Positions 27,035 through 38,910 of a stretch of 64,000 bases of DNA are shown piece by piece. The notes below the pieces were generated by a model. It ran no database searches and was not told where the DNA came from. It saw only the letters and a list, made by a program, of their open reading frames with translations. Every line of letters begins with the position of its first letter. Positions within the stretch are counted from its first letter, which is position 1. The DNA comes from Glycine soja (lineage: Eukaryota; Streptophyta; Magnoliopsida; Fabales; Fabaceae). Where the stretch lies: positions 36,852,411 through 36,916,410 of the forward strand of contig NC_041004.1 in assembly GCF_004193775.1 (NCBI RefSeq). Direction: 5' to 3'. Both the position numbers and the translations under genes were made by a program.

Positions 27035-27568
27035 GGCTAAATTATAATTTTGGTTCTTTTAATTTTTCTTATTTATAATTCTAATCCATGTATTCTTAAT
27101 TATAATATTTGATTTCCTAATTTTATAAATTGATAATTTTGGTTATCTAGAGTTCTGATAGATTATTAATAAATAATTTTTTATTAATATATTTATTAAG
27201 TTAATTATAAATTAATTTAAAGTCACTAATTAATAAAAACTTTAATAAAAAATTATTTACTATAATCCTCTATAAATGTTTCTCCTTTTTTTTTTCAAAC
27301 ATTTCTTCCACATTCATTATCACGCAACTCCATTGACAATAATATTATATTAGGATTAATAATTTTATATTAAATTTATTTTGATAATTAATATTTTTAA
27401 AATTTATAATTAATTTAATAATTCTATTAATTATAATTATTAGTTAATAATTTAGTAAGAGACCAAAATCGTCAACTTATAAAACTAGGGATCAAATATT
27501 ACAATTAAAAATTATGCGACTAAATTCATGGATTTAAAAAATTAGGGATGAAAATTACAATTTAAACA
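27035..27568. mobile_element. Long-TIR foldback MITE
   Basis: The left arm (TAAATTATAATTTTGGTTC from 27039) pairs with the right arm (GGGATGAAAATTACAATTTA, ending about 27566). Pairing continues inward: TTATAATATTTGATTTCCTA matches the reverse complement of the stretch GGGATCAAATATTACAATTA. It is about 530 bp and non-coding. A half copy of a similar arm lies at 34528-34620. Confidence 0.6.
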
Positions 27569-27746
27569 AAATTGTTTTTTCAAATAAAGATTAAAATAAA
27601 GTAACAGTACATGTATTCTATGCCCAAGTTGCAGTTCAGGTCAAGCATATTTACATTGTAAATTAGTACTTACTAGTGAAGATATCTTTGTTTCCCATGC
27701 TAAAGTTAGATTTTTCAAAGTGAACATTATGCATTTCATTTACCAG

Positions 27747-29502
27747 GAACGTGAAATCCAAAGGCTGTTGGAATGAAGAAGTGGGAATGGGAGACATCAT
27801 TGAGAAGAATGGCAAAATGTGGGTAACAACTGGAATAGTTCGCAGTGGCAAGATTTATTCTTCAATTGAGGAGATTTTGTAGGTGATATGCCATCGTTTT
27901 ATATATACCATTTTATATATGGCAACACATAATTCTTAAAGCCTTAGCTTTCTCTGGATAATAAACTATGTAACTAGGTAATACACTTGTTTGCATGAGA
28001 AAATAAAAAACTATATTGAAATTTCGTAAGGACTTTCGAAAAGTTGTGCTTATGTAAAGGCTGATTTGGCAGATATCTTATGGAACTAGGAGCCTTAGAT
28101 CTCTTAGATAATGGTGGTAGAAGCATATCTCTAACAGAAACATACGAAAAGGTTGCTAGCGGGAAAAGTGGATGTTGTTGAGAACTGTTTGATGTTTACA
28201 GGCACCTCAAGTCTATTGGCTACATAATTGGCCGGCATGGTGTTGCTTGGAGTTTGAAGAGTATTAAGGTTCCCATAAACCTGCTACTCTTGAAGTCACA
28301 GAAAGAAATCGAACAACTAGAAGACATTGATTCCAAATCAGAGCTTTCCATCAATGAGTTATGGGTCTTGTTAACCATTACTCCTAAGACATTGGTTAAG
28401 AAACTAAAAGGAAAAAAAATAAAAATACTTCTATAAAAATCACAAGAGAGCGCAAAAAGTATCATGGACGGTAGAATTTTGCGCATTCAAATAAAAACAT
28501 TTCTCCTTTTAGTTTCTTAACCAATATCTTAAGAGCACTAGTTAACATACCCACAAGTTATTTAAGTTATTTGGAGAGATGCAGGTAAATGATTTGAGGC
28601 CAGATTTTGATGTTTATCTTCCAAACAGTAGGTTTAGAAAGTCTTGTCCTGGTGATCCAAGTTTTCTACTGTACTTATCTAGGTAAGTATTACATCTCTC
28701 ATTGCATCAGTAAGATTAATTTAGATTCAGAAATTTAATTGGCAAGGGATCTTTATATTGTTATCCAATGGAGTAATCGACAACCCAACAAAGAGTAATT
28801 CAAGCATATCATGACTTAATTTTTTGCACTCACTCTATTGTATCAGAGGAATTCATGCTGGCAGACATGCTACTGCATTGTGTGGCATGTGTGTGGTTGA
28901 GGCTAGGGTCTTGTAAGGTGCAGGTGGGAGGCAATGTGGTAAGTTATTTCTCAAAGTAAATACTTAGAATTGATAAAGGCATTGTACCTGTCTGTTTTCT
29001 GATAGGATTTAAAGGTAATGGCAATAGGAAGCAATAGGAAAATGAAATTTTATATCTAAAGATACCTGTTGTCTGTTAAATGCGCTTCAATACATCCATG
29101 AGAAGTTGATAGCCATTTGGGACTTGGAGGAATAGTTCTAATTCCTGGGGGAGCAAGTGAGTGAGCAACTAGCTGTTGTAGGTAATTTATCTATTAGGTT
29201 AGGATCACTTAGGCATAGAGTATGGTTATTTATTTTTAAAAATTCAATAATTAATATCTAGGCAAAAAATTCCTTGGCTCTAATTTCTATTTTGCACCTT
29301 CTTTTTGTTATATGGTTATGGAAATGTTTTTAATCAGGTATATCATGCATCTTCTGTTAGGGTTCAACATCCACCATCTAGAGCAGAGATTGAAGCCCAT
29401 GAGAAACAGTGTGGTGGCATTCCTTTGAAAATTTGCCGGGTCAGAGAGGGAAGGGTCAATTTCTTTTCCTCTGACAAGGTGGAGCTTCCTGTTCTACCCT
29501 GA
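27747..29502 (+). pseudogene. SEN54: SEN54 (tRNA-splicing endonuclease subunit) pseudogene
   Basis: A broken copy of the SEN54 subunit, which helps tRNA endonuclease recognise and cut intron-containing pre-tRNAs. Exon-like parts: 27747-27878 (WNEEVGMGDIIEKNGKMW, VTTGIVRSGKIYSSIEEI), 28073-28682 (YLMELGALDLL, DVYRHLKSIGYIIGRHGVAW, VNDLRPDFDVYLPNS) and 29361-29502 (HPPSRAEIEAHEKQCGGIPL, ending VELPVLP and a stop). Splice sites are still GT-AG and phases fit. Two lesions break it: TGA at about 28174-28176 where the family has Trp (between SGCC and ELFDVYRH), and a 188-bp MITE at 28365-28552 in the same exon. The frame is continuous again when the MITE and one target copy are left out. The N-terminal exon was not found. 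A functional paralogue presumably exists elsewhere (inference). Confidence 0.87.
28356..28561. mobile_element. MITE inserted in a SEN54 pseudogene exon
   Basis: The element 28365-28552 (188 bp) has long terminal inverted repeats: left GGGTCTTGTTAACCATTACT and right end GTTAACATACCC. The inner parts ATTGGTTAAGAAACTAAAAG and CTTTTAGTTTCTTAACCAAT are exact complements. Flanking 9-mers ATGAGTTAT (28356-28364) and ACAAGTTAT (28553-28561) agree at 7 of 9 positions, suggesting a 9-bp target duplication as in Mutator-like elements. Confidence 0.75.
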
Positions 29503-30080
29503 ACTTTTGGTACCAATTCTACCTTTCCACTCTGGGCAGGGGGCAAAGAATACCAAGGATTGTAACAAGAGAATGAGTAGTTGTAAACTTGTAGCGTGTC
29601 CATTATTTTACAAAATTGCTTCAATTATACTCTTTTTGTGAATTTGGTTAAGTTGACACCACCAAGGCACCAACCTTCACGAATCCAGATCCGCATCCAT
29701 CACCCAAACACCATACCCAACCACCTCTGTCTTCTTTCTAGATATGATAATATTGATTTGGGATGGTTAGGATTTTGATTAAAAAAAAAACTCACCACTA
29801 GGTCGATCCTATTAATTATTAATATAATTAATAAATACTTTACGTTTACATGAATATTATAATAAGTATTTTCAAGATTGTTTATGAAATAAAATGACTT
29901 TTAGAAATTATTATAACTTTGATTGAGACATGCATCTTATTTTATTGTCTTATATATTAATCATTTGCTTAATATTTTATTTTATTCCTTTTGATATATA
30001 TATTTCCTTATTTTAATTTTAACAACTAAAAAAAACGAGGAAGGAAACATGAAAATCGCGCGCTTTTTTTGGGGGCGGTT
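29503..30080. other. Intergenic, no gene seen
   Basis: Probable 3' flank of the SEN54 pseudogene, then AT-rich sequence. No feature was recognised. Confidence 0.4.
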
Positions 30081-31560
30081 TATCTGAAATCTCTATTCTC
30101 CTAATAATGTCAATGCACAGTAGTCTCTCATCTTCGTCACTACTCCACGATCCTATCTGCGACGCCGCTAATATCAAAGTGGGGAGATTCGTATTTCGTA
30201 GCGCTATCCACCTCCTCTTTCGTTCATGTTAGTTATGTTTCCTCTCCTTCTTCCTATTTTCTACAAATTTGTAGGGTTCATGAATCTTAGGGTTTAATTC
30301 ATTGGTAGCTTTCGATTTTTGTTCTCATTTCAACTTTTAGGGTTTTCACTCCCAAGTGCTTGAGCTTTAATGGAGTCAGTCAAGCCTTTTGTGTCGGATT
30401 TGGAATTTAATTTAACGTATGAGCTATGGAATTTATTTCTCTTATGATATCGTTTCTCTTAGCAACCGATCTATTCATGGCTTCAACCACAGAATGGTTT
30501 TCAGTGTTTGAACTTAGAACCGTATAATTGTCTGTGAATGTCACAGTAAAATAGATGATGGAGGAAGAATTCCATCTTCTCTCTCGTACGCGAAAGCGGA
30601 ACCATCTTCTATGAATATTGAACCAATGGAGACTCCCCATCGATGTCATACTTTTTGTATTCCTGTTTTTTCATTACATAGAGTGACATTGGTAGCTTTC
30701 AAGATGATTTTCTTTCATCATGATTGTGTTACTTTCAGAATGCTCTAACTCTTTGGTCCTTTTCTTGTTTAATCTATTCCCTGTGCCATTTGAATCTTCT
30801 CCAACCTATCATCTGTTTGGATTTGCTGCTGTCTGGATGTGTGTTTGGTCTATTTTATCTTTTTCTTACATTTGTTATTGATTTCTTGGGTTCTGTTAGG
30901 ATAGATTTTGCTGTGTTTGTTTTTGTTTGGTTAAGCTAATTTGTATCAAACTGAGAGCATAACGGAACTAGCTTAAATGATTTAAGAGGATTCTTCCTGC
31001 TTTGTAGTCTTTTTCTCCTTTTTAGTAATTTTTTCCCCGTGAAGAAATAATTTTGACAAAGGCCATTGTTTTGACATATGATTGATTTGTATCATACCTA
31101 TTATTCATGCTTAAGCATGTTCACTCCTCTATCTTAACAGTCAATTTCATCTCTGTAAGAACTTATGCCTTCAAGAAAGCTGGACAGACAAACAAAAGGA
31201 AATGCTAGAGGATGAGACTGGTTATGGATTTATATCTATCACTTCATTCTTTGTCAGGTGCTGATTACACTTCCCTTGCACACTACCCAAAATAGTGTCT
31301 AATCTCCTACATTCCCTCCTTGGTTTCTTAATGTGTGCTATCATGACACCGCTAAGTTGGGAGATGAGCTAGTGCAGATCATCCTTGGTCCAGGTCTGGA
31401 ACCTGGAATTTCAAAGGTCTTTCTTGAGTTTATTTGTAACTATACCTGGATACATTCTATCAAGTAGAGTCACAACCTTCAGCTCTATTTTTGGTGCAGT
31501 AAAAGATGTTGGAGTCCAACATTTTCCTCCTCCAAACCCATGAGCTTGACAGGTAATAAT
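30081..31560 (+). other. Orphan 5'-region-like and exon-like sequence, gene not recognised
   Basis: 30100-30360 looks like the start of a plant gene: less AT-rich, CT-rich, with telo-box type TAGGGTT motifs at about 30272, 30288 and 30340. Further on are stretches that read like exons: about 31165-31260 (SWTDKQKEMLEDETGYGFIS), 31348-31418 (TAKLGDELVQIILGPGLEPG, followed by ISK) and 31499-31538 (AVKDVGVQHFPPPNP and then a stop). They are in different frames and no long gene can be built. I do not recognise the family. It could be another pseudogene, or the 5' part of the broken bHLH gene that follows. Confidence 0.3.
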
Positions 31561-31666
31561 AACAATTAGTGATTAACTAATTAGTTAACCATTATGCATT
31601 GTTCTCCTATGTAGTCTAAAAGATATATATTATGTAATTAATTGAATCAACATAAGTAGTTTCATT

Positions 31667-32189
31667 TAGGGATGCCAACAGGACGGGGAGTATTTCCGTG
31701 TTCCCCGTCCCTACTCCCGAACTAACCTCCTGTCCCCGTTCCTGATCCCCGCGTGGGGGATTTTTTTTCCCTTTTCCCGTCCTTGCGGGGTCCTGCAATC
31801 CCCGTGGGGCCTCGAAATTAAAAAAACATTAATTATGAATTCTAATACAAATAAATTTAAAAAAGACTGTTGTTATTTTCTTACTTGATATGTTGTATCA
31901 GTGTGTGCAATTGTGTATGCGTTAAGTGATTAAGTGTATTAAAAAAAATATAAAATCAATCTTTAATATTTTAATATTTAAAATATAAAATAACAATTAA
32001 TATAAGAGTAATTATGTAATTTTCTTGGGATGGGACCTTGCGGGACGAGGGGTGTGATCCCCTACCCCGCCCCCACCATGCCCATGGGAAACCATCCCTG
32101 TCCTTGCGGGAAAATATTCCCGTCTGCGGGATTCCATACAGGGCAGTCCCCGCGGGGATCCCGTTTGCGGATTCAAATTGACACCCCTA
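31667..32189. mobile_element. GC-rich hAT-like non-autonomous element
   Basis: A 523-bp element with terminal inverted repeats TAGGGATGCCAA (31667) and TTGACACCCCTA (to 32189). It is flanked by 8-mers GTTTCATT (31659-31666) and GTTTCACT (32190-32197), 7 of 8 identical, the target size of hAT elements. Its ends are filled with CCCCGT/GCGGGG repeats (CCGTCCTTGCGGGG, CCCCGCGGGGATCCCG) around an AT-rich core. It has no transposase. It sits just 5' of the first recognisable bHLH exon. Confidence 0.7.
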
Positions 32190-32194
32190 GTTTC

Positions 32195-33189
32195 ACTATT
32201 TCTAGTCATAGCTGTTGGGGATTGGATGATGAGGCCTTGTCGGGTACTACAGTTGGTGTCGCTTCATTGGTGGGCATACAAGGAAATATTGCTTCCTAAG
32301 AGAAATCGGAGGAAGAAGCTCAATGAAAGGCTTTTTGTGCTTGGATCGGTGGTTCCTAACATTAGCAAGGTAAGCACCATGCATGCCTTAATTTGGTGGT
32401 TGATTGATTAATTAATTAATCATAATTAGCTATTACTGTTCATCTGGTGTGCACATTTATAATTTTGAATTGGGTAGTAGAAGAGCAGGACTACTTCAGT
32501 AATTGGGAGTGTTGTAGAATCATGTGATTTTGTACCTTTCTTTTGTTGTGTGTTTTTTAAGAATTGAAAAGAGAGAGAAGAAAAGGGTGAGGCATGTTTG
32601 TCTGTTTGGTTTATAATGAATAATGGCATTGTTTGTTGCATATGGATAAAGGCTTTGATTATTAAGGATGCTATTGAGTAAATCTAGCACTTGCAAGAGC
32701 AAGAGAAGATTATCCAAGCTGAGATAATGGAGCTTGAATTGGGGATACCAAAGAAATGTGCAAGCTATGACTTTGAGCTGGAGCAGCTGCCTGTGGTGCT
32801 GTGGTCCAATAAGAAGATAACAGAGCATCTATATGATTCTGTCAGTTAAGAAGCTCAATGAAAGTCCTTGAGGTTAACCCAGCCACTCTGTGTCCTTTTT
32901 CTCTCCTGTATTATTGATGCTATAAAAATGCTGTGTGGGGGTATTGTTAATTTGTTATCGTGATACTAGGAAGATGATGTGGCGTATTTTTAATTTATTC
33001 TTGTTCATTTAAAGTTTAGCTTGAATTTTTAATGGGGACGAAGACTGTTATGCTAAGTTTGACATGCAGCAAAAGGACACAGACACAGTGGTGAAACTTT
33101 GCGAGGTGTTCGAATCTTTGAAGGTCAAGATCGTCACTGCCAACATCACTTCGTTTTCAGACAGGCTTTTGAAGACAAGCTTCATTGAG
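32195..33189 (+). pseudogene. bHLH transcription factor pseudogene (bHLH35/bHLH27-like)
   Basis: Remnant of a bHLH DNA-binding protein. Exon 1 (to 32369) reads SCWGLDDEALSG, then after a frameshift the basic region and helix 1, RNRRKKLNERLFVLGSVVPN followed by ISK, with an intact GT donor. Exon 2 starts at ATG 32642 but the preceding acceptor reads GCAT instead of GCAG. A 1-base frameshift after MDKG and then TAA and TAG (about 32676-32684) destroy helix 2 (IIKDAIE, then HLQEQEKIIQAEIMELE). The stretch LEQLPVVLWSNKKITEHLYD follows at 32780-32845. The last part, 33053-33189, matches the ACT-like C-terminal domain (VVKLCEVFESLK, KIVTANITSFSDRLLKTSF), with an extra CA causing another frameshift near 33080. 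The gene is clearly dead. A piece of it recurs at 54032-54181. Confidence 0.88.
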
Positions 33190-36130
33190 GTTAGTCCCTT
33201 TGTGACAGTATTTAACTATCAAAATTAGCACCTTTTTCTTGACTCCATACCGAAAACAGCATCTGTGATTGCAAAGCATCACATTTGTTCTGTAGTACAC
33301 TCGTTATCTTTATACTTTTTCATCTTAATTTTTAAATTATTTTTTATCAAATTATTAAAATAATATTATATCACAATATAAATTATTTATCATAAATCTA
33401 AACTATAATTCATATTTTAGAAATGTTTTTTTTTTATTATAAATGGACGCCATTTTAGGAGATTCAGGCCCAATATATGACAAATTAAGGGGTATTGCTT
33501 TTTGCACTTCTCAAGTTGCTTCTTGAATTTTTTGGAATATTTTTTTACCTTTCGATTGGTCTATTCGGAAGATAAAAAGAAAGTGCATTCCGGAATGTAA
33601 TTTTACATATCAAATTGATGATTCCTAAAGACAAAAAGGGAGTCCAGGAAACAAAAATTAAAAAAGAAAATGATTGTATATTATTTTTATATTATTTAAT
33701 GTTATTTTGATAACTAAATAGAAGTTATTATTTTATTTTACATCTCTTTTTGTTCAAATTACGACATCACATGATTAAAAAGTATTATCATATTAGTTGT
33801 TAGTTCTTTTTTTTTTTTTATGTATCAAATCTATCATAATAGTTTTAAAATATTCTTTAATTTTTTTTTAAAAGATATGCATTTTAAAAAAATAATAAAC
33901 ATAAACAAAAATTCAAATTATAAAGGAATTAAAACTAAATGTTAGTATATCAATAAAGAATAAAAATATATGTAAACTTCAATATTAAATGATATTTTAC
34001 CAATGATTAATCATAACGATAAATTAGATCATTTTCTTTGAGAGATAAGATATAAAATTAAATTAAAATTATAAAATTATAAAAAAAACTGTGATGGGTT
34101 CCTCACATGTTCATCCAAATAGGATGAAATAAAACTTACCATGAGGGTCGTTTAAAAAATTTAAAGGTTTGTTTTAAACTTGAACTTGGGATGGAAATGG
34201 GGATATCAAACTTATTTTCAACATGTCTATGTGATGATGATTTAATATTTACCAAGATCATTGTAGATGACAAAATTTTCTGAATATTTAATATAATTAC
34301 ATTCCAAAGACTCAATAATGTTTTTATGTACTTTGATATCCTATAAAGTTATTTTTACTTATAAATTGTATCAAATAATTTTAAATAATTTCATATATTA
34401 AATATTTTTCTTGAAAAATATTCATATTATGAGGCTCAAATTCTTATACTAAAAACTAATTTAAATTTAATTAGTTAATATAATTATTGCAAAATAAAAT
34501 TTTGACTATATGTTTAATAATTTCATGACTAAATTGCAAATTGGAGTCCCGTAGTTTTTCAAATCCAGGTTTTGGTTCCCTAGTTTTACAACTTGGCTAT
34601 TTTGGTTCATCTATTAGATTATTAATAATAGTCACTTTTAGTGGAAAATGACGGGGACGGGGCAAATATACCCAACCTCAAATGGAAACAGGGATGAGTA
34701 TAAAATTGATCTCCAAGAACAATCAAGAGTGAGGATGAGGACGAGGACGAGAATTGGATTAGAGTAGGGATGAGAACAGAGACTGACATGTCCATCTTTT
34801 TCTTATATTATTATTATGTTTATTCATAATTTATTTTATTTCTTGGTTTAATTTTATTGAAAAATGAGGTTGGGATCGAGGATGAAAAACGACATACACT
34901 TCCTCATCTTATCTCATTGTCATGCTTATTCATAATTATGACTTGTATTTTTTTTGTTTTACATAATAACAAATTTGAATAAGATTAAAATACTTTTAGT
35001 TTTTAATTTTTTTTCTAAATTAAAAAATAAACTTTGATATATTCAAATGTCTTCATTAATTAAATTTATCATATAACATATTACTACATAACAATTTATT
35101 GTGTCCGTCTTTTTATTGTTTTTTGTGATATATTAAATTTGTGTATTTTTAATTTTAGTTCTTTTAATATTTCAATTTATCTTTTGTAGTTCTTATAAGT
35201 TCATGTTCACAGGAATCAAAATTGTATAAAAGCAAAATTACAGAAATTAAAAATGAACTCAAAAATTTATTGAGACCAAAATAAAAAAAAACATAAACTT
35301 ACATGAATCAAAAACAAAAACATATTTAACTAAGAAAATATACTGCTTTTACCTTATGCTCCGAACAGACTCTTCCATGCACATTGATTCGAAGAGAGAG
35401 AAAGACACGCCTTGATTGATTTGCCTTTTTTTTTATTATTAATATCATAATTATAATTTAATATTATAATAAAAACTCACACTTTGAAATGGAAGTGCAC
35501 GTGGTGGTAACTTTATAATGACTAAAAACTTAAAATCAAGTCTGGCTGAGAACACATAGACGATGTTTTTATCTCCGCCACCCATTGCAAATCCAACTGC
35601 CTACATTGTCTGTGTATGATACAAGACCCATCTTGTGCACCCTAAATCAATCAAAGATACAATACAATACAATACCGAAGTTTAGCTAGATTAGTAAGAA
35701 CATATAAATATTCCATCTAAGTATTCCCCCCTTGTGAACTGGTGCTGAAGAATATGAAATAAAAAATAAATAAAAGTAGATGAATTGATATGTTTCAATT
35801 TTATTAAAAGCAGCTGTGTATGGTCAATTGGTCATATTCCCACGTAAACCATTTAATCAGATTATATTGAATTCGTTGCTTGTGTTTTGTTTTGTATTTG
35901 CATTAGCGTTCACGTGAGCAATGTTAGTGATACAGGTTTCTACTAAAGAGTTGTATTATTATTTTAATAAATATAATATAATTCAGGCGAACATCACTTT
36001 ATTTTATAATAAAGTCTTTGAAACCAGGGGCGGAGTAAAAACATTGACTCGAGTGGGACCAAGAAAAAATATAATTTATTAATTAAAATTTAAATTTTTG
36101 AAAGTGTAAAATATATAAAAAAATTTAATG

Positions 36131-36131
<1 letters not shown>

Positions 36132-36187
<56 letters not shown>

Positions 36188-36190
36188 TTT
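36132..36190. repeat. (TA)n microsatellite and T-run
   Basis: About 19 TA units (36132-36170) directly followed by a run of about 20 T. Such tracts are often length-variable. Confidence 0.9.
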
Positions 36191-36284
36191 ATAATTAAAA
36201 AATACTAACTTTATTTCTTTATATAAAAAACTAACCTTTTTCTCCAATTCATTTTCAAATATATTAATTTTTCTGCCAGGTAAG

Positions 36285-36353
36285 ATTATGAACAACTTGT
36301 TTGAAAGAGTTAATGATCAACTTGTTTGAAAGAGTTTATGAACAACTTGTTTA
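36285..36353. repeat. 25-bp tandem repeat, about 2.8 copies
   Basis: Units at 36285-36309, 36310-36334 and 36335-36353 share TATGAACAACTTGTTTGAAA with few changes. Confidence 0.85.
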
Positions 36354-37385
36354 GACTATCGTAAAGGCATCTTATAATTGTTTCATATTTTTAGCCTATT
36401 TTCATAACTTTTCCTAAATAAGAGATGGAGTAACTGATATGGAGCTTATAAGTTTGGAAGGCACGCGGTTGGAGTGGCTGTTTGATTTCGCGTTTTGACA
36501 ATTAATTTTAGATAAATTTTTACATATTTAAAATTAATTATGAGTTGAAACAATTTTAAGTAATATTTCCATTGGATTCAAAATTTTGTAATGAACTTTA
36601 CTTTTATCTTGATTTTATAATAAAAACATTAAACATAAATCATATCATTTCAAAATCAATTCTTTTAATATTCAAACACGCACGGATGATAATAGATGTA
36701 TTTATTTATATTTTTGTTACTGTTTACTTTAGATAATACGTTGTTTACATTTTTGTTCTAATTTTTCTTTGCATAAAACCAACAAACAATCGACCATCAA
36801 TAATTTGTACACTCATTTAATGTTTTAAAATGGAAATTGTTTTAGAGTGCGATTGGGTAAATAAGTAAATTAAAGATTTAACGAATAAGTGTTTATCATG
36901 TATAAATTATTTTTATAATAGATGAGAAAAAACTATTTTAGTAAAAGTTATTAGGAATTTTCGAAAGTTATTTTAGAGAGTTTATTGAATTAAAATAAAT
37001 ATAATTTATACATATATCATAAATGAATTTCAGTACCACTTCGAAGAATTAATCTTTAACTTTCGAGAAAAAGATGCTTTGGTTAAAAAAAAATACATAT
37101 ATCATAAATTTTTTGCATGAATTCTCACTTATACCTAAACAAATAAGCCCTTTCAAGTTATTATTGCTAAACTAAAAGTAAACAAGTACTTATTTCATAA
37201 ATCTAACTTAACTGTCTATACAATATTCGAAATCCCGAACTAAGAATCATATATTTGCATTCACTTAACGTAGTCTTGATACCCCAATCCACTAACAATA
37301 TTTTTTTTATATTATTATTATTGGTATTATTATTATCATCATCATCAAAATGCCTGGCTTGTAAATGAAATGGATTTGGACCAAA

Positions 37386-38840
37386 CTATCTAGTGACGTG
37401 CGCAATGAAATCATCCAGTTCCGCGCGAGAAACACCCCCCTCATCCTTGGACCTGCGAATAGCATTTTTCAGGTTCATTGCCCTTTGTCTCATCTCATCA
37501 CCTTCTTTTGTTGCCATCAATCTCCTCACGGCATTCTCAACATCTGATGATGTCACCAACTCGTCCCTGTGGTCCCAGTCCTTCACAACCACCCCAACTC
37601 TGAGCACTTCTGTTACCAAAACCCTGTTCCTAGGCTGGTCAGAGTGCATAGGCCATGCTACTATTGGCACCCCCATTGTCATGCTCTCCATGCAAGAGTT
37701 CCATCCACAGTGACTCATAAACCCACCAGTTGAACTGTGACTTAGAATCTCCAATTGGGGTGCCCAGTCTCTCACAACCAACCCCGTGCCTTTCACTCTC
37801 TCTTCAAACCCCTTTGGAAGCTCAGCAGTTCTCACGCCATCCTCATCAAACACATCTCCCTTGTCAGCATCCCTCACCACCCATATGAACTTTTGCTTGC
37901 TTTTTTCCAACCCGTTTGCAACCTCCTTGATTTGCTCCTCAGAGAAGCATGTTGTTGTCCCAAACGACACATACAAAACTGACCCTGCTTCTTGCTTGTC
38001 AAGCCACTCAACACTGAAGTGCCTTGTGTTATAGACTCCCTTCTCAATGGACAAAGGGTTGAATGGCCCCAAGGCCCAATGAGTCTTGCTACTAATGATC
38101 CTCTCTATTAACTCCAAGTAAGGACTCTCAATTGCCCTTGTGGTGTTGTATATAGTCCCTTTGCTGAACTTATGGAACTCATACTGTGAAGTGATGAAAT
38201 CTATGAATTGGGTTGTGAAGCACCCTTCAAGGGAAGGAACTTCAGGGATGATGTGGGACACTTTTTCTACTGGGGGCCTCCCCATTGCATCCCAAAAGTA
38301 CAAGAACATGGTGAAGGCAGAAACACTGTGGAAAGTGTAACTCTCACAATTGGGCACATGAATAGCATCTTGCACCACAGATGCCATGAGGGAGTCATAG
38401 ATGACAACGACCCTTCTGGCCACAGTTGAAAGGGATTGCAAGAGTGCATACACGGGCTCACGGAGACTCGTGGAGGCCACGAAGGAGGGTAAAAGATGTG
38501 AGGGGAACCTTGTTTCAGCATGTGGGTTGGGGGCAGGGGAAACAAAAGGAGGAACATTGAAGTCGTGAATTTGAATGTTGTAAATGGAGTTTGGGTCCCA
38601 ACCTTGGGCACGAACTATGACTTGGCGATTGTGGGTCTGCGAACCTACAAAATGGACGGGTATGTTGTGTGCCAAGATGAGGCGAGAGAGGTGGAGAAGC
38701 TGGTTGAGGTGCCCTTGTGCAGGGAAAGGCACCACAACCACCTCCACTTGGGTTGGATGGAACATGTCACTGTCGTGGCTTTTCTTATTATGGCTTCTGT
38801 AGTTGGAAGCCATAGGTGAACTTTGAAAGCTAGAAGCCAT
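37386..38840 (-). CDS. Zeatin O-glucosyltransferase-like UDP-glycosyltransferase (UGT93 type)
   Basis: A GT1-family enzyme expected to transfer glucose or xylose from a UDP-sugar to a small molecule. Sequence is closest to zeatin O-glucosyltransferases (ZOG), which inactivate cytokinins reversibly in the cytosol; the true substrate is not proven. Single exon, 484 residues from the chosen start. Family features: VVVPFPAQGHLNQLLHLS with catalytic His44, IYDSLMASVVQD with the partner Asp149, WLDKQEAGSVLYVSFGTTT, and the C-terminal UDP-sugar (PSPG) box from Trp359 to Asn405 (WAPQLEILSHSSTGG, SHCGWNSCMES, HSDQPRN). The ending EGGVSRAELDDFIAHVTR is typical of ZOG. An in-frame ATG exists at 38903, but a TATAAAT at 38911-38917 lies only 8 bases before it. 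Transcription should start after it, so the ATG at 38840 (context CAATGGC) is preferred. Confidence 0.93.
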   Translation of the reverse strand: MASSFQSSPMASNYRSHNKKSHDSDMFHPTQVEVVVVPFPAQGHLNQLLHLSRLILAHNIPVHFVGSQTHNRQVIVRAQGWDPNSIYNIQIHDFNVPPFVSPAPNPHAETRFPSHLLPSFVASTSLREPVYALLQSLSTVARRVVVIYDSLMASVVQDAIHVPNCESYTFHSVSAFTMFLYFWDAMGRPPVEKVSHIIPEVPSLEGCFTTQFIDFITSQYEFHKFSKGTIYNTTRAIESPYLELIERIISSKTHWALGPFNPLSIEKGVYNTRHFSVEWLDKQEAGSVLYVSFGTTTCFSEEQIKEVANGLEKSKQKFIWVVRDADKGDVFDEDGVRTAELPKGFEERVKGTGLVVRDWAPQLEILSHSSTGGFMSHCGWNSCMESMTMGVPIVAWPMHSDQPRNRVLVTEVLRVGVVVKDWDHRDELVTSSDVENAVRRLMATKEGDEMRQRAMNLKNAIRRSKDEGGVSRAELDDFIAHVTR

Positions 38841-38910
38841 TGAAGAGTTGTAGTAACAGAGATAAGGTAGGTAACTCTGAGCAATGCTAAGTAGGTATGG
38901 CATGTTCGAT

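Larger units (their letters stand above)
33190..37385. other. AT-rich intergenic region with repeat fragments
   Basis: No gene is seen. Contents: a half MITE arm at about 34528-34620; a decayed element with ACGGGGACGGGG and GAGGACGAGGACGAG runs at 34645-34910; a left end of a hAT-type MITE, AGGGGCGGAGTAAAAAC, at about 36027; an AT microsatellite; and a 25-bp tandem repeat. The 3' end of the plus-strand bHLH remnant and of the minus-strand UGT gene both face this region. Confidence 0.5.

Noticed and set aside
27747..27878. Apparent frameshift in the first SEN54 exon
   Set aside because: Reading from the acceptor with the correct phase (AAC GTG AAA) the exon is open through to its GT donor, so no lesion is needed there.
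32012..32299. Open frames on both strands in GC-rich sequence
   Set aside because: They arise from the CCCCGT/GCGGGG repeats of the hAT-like element; composition, not coding, explains them.
37393..38819. Several plus-strand open frames and a 114-codon minus-strand frame
   Set aside because: They are shadows of the UGT coding exon in other frames.
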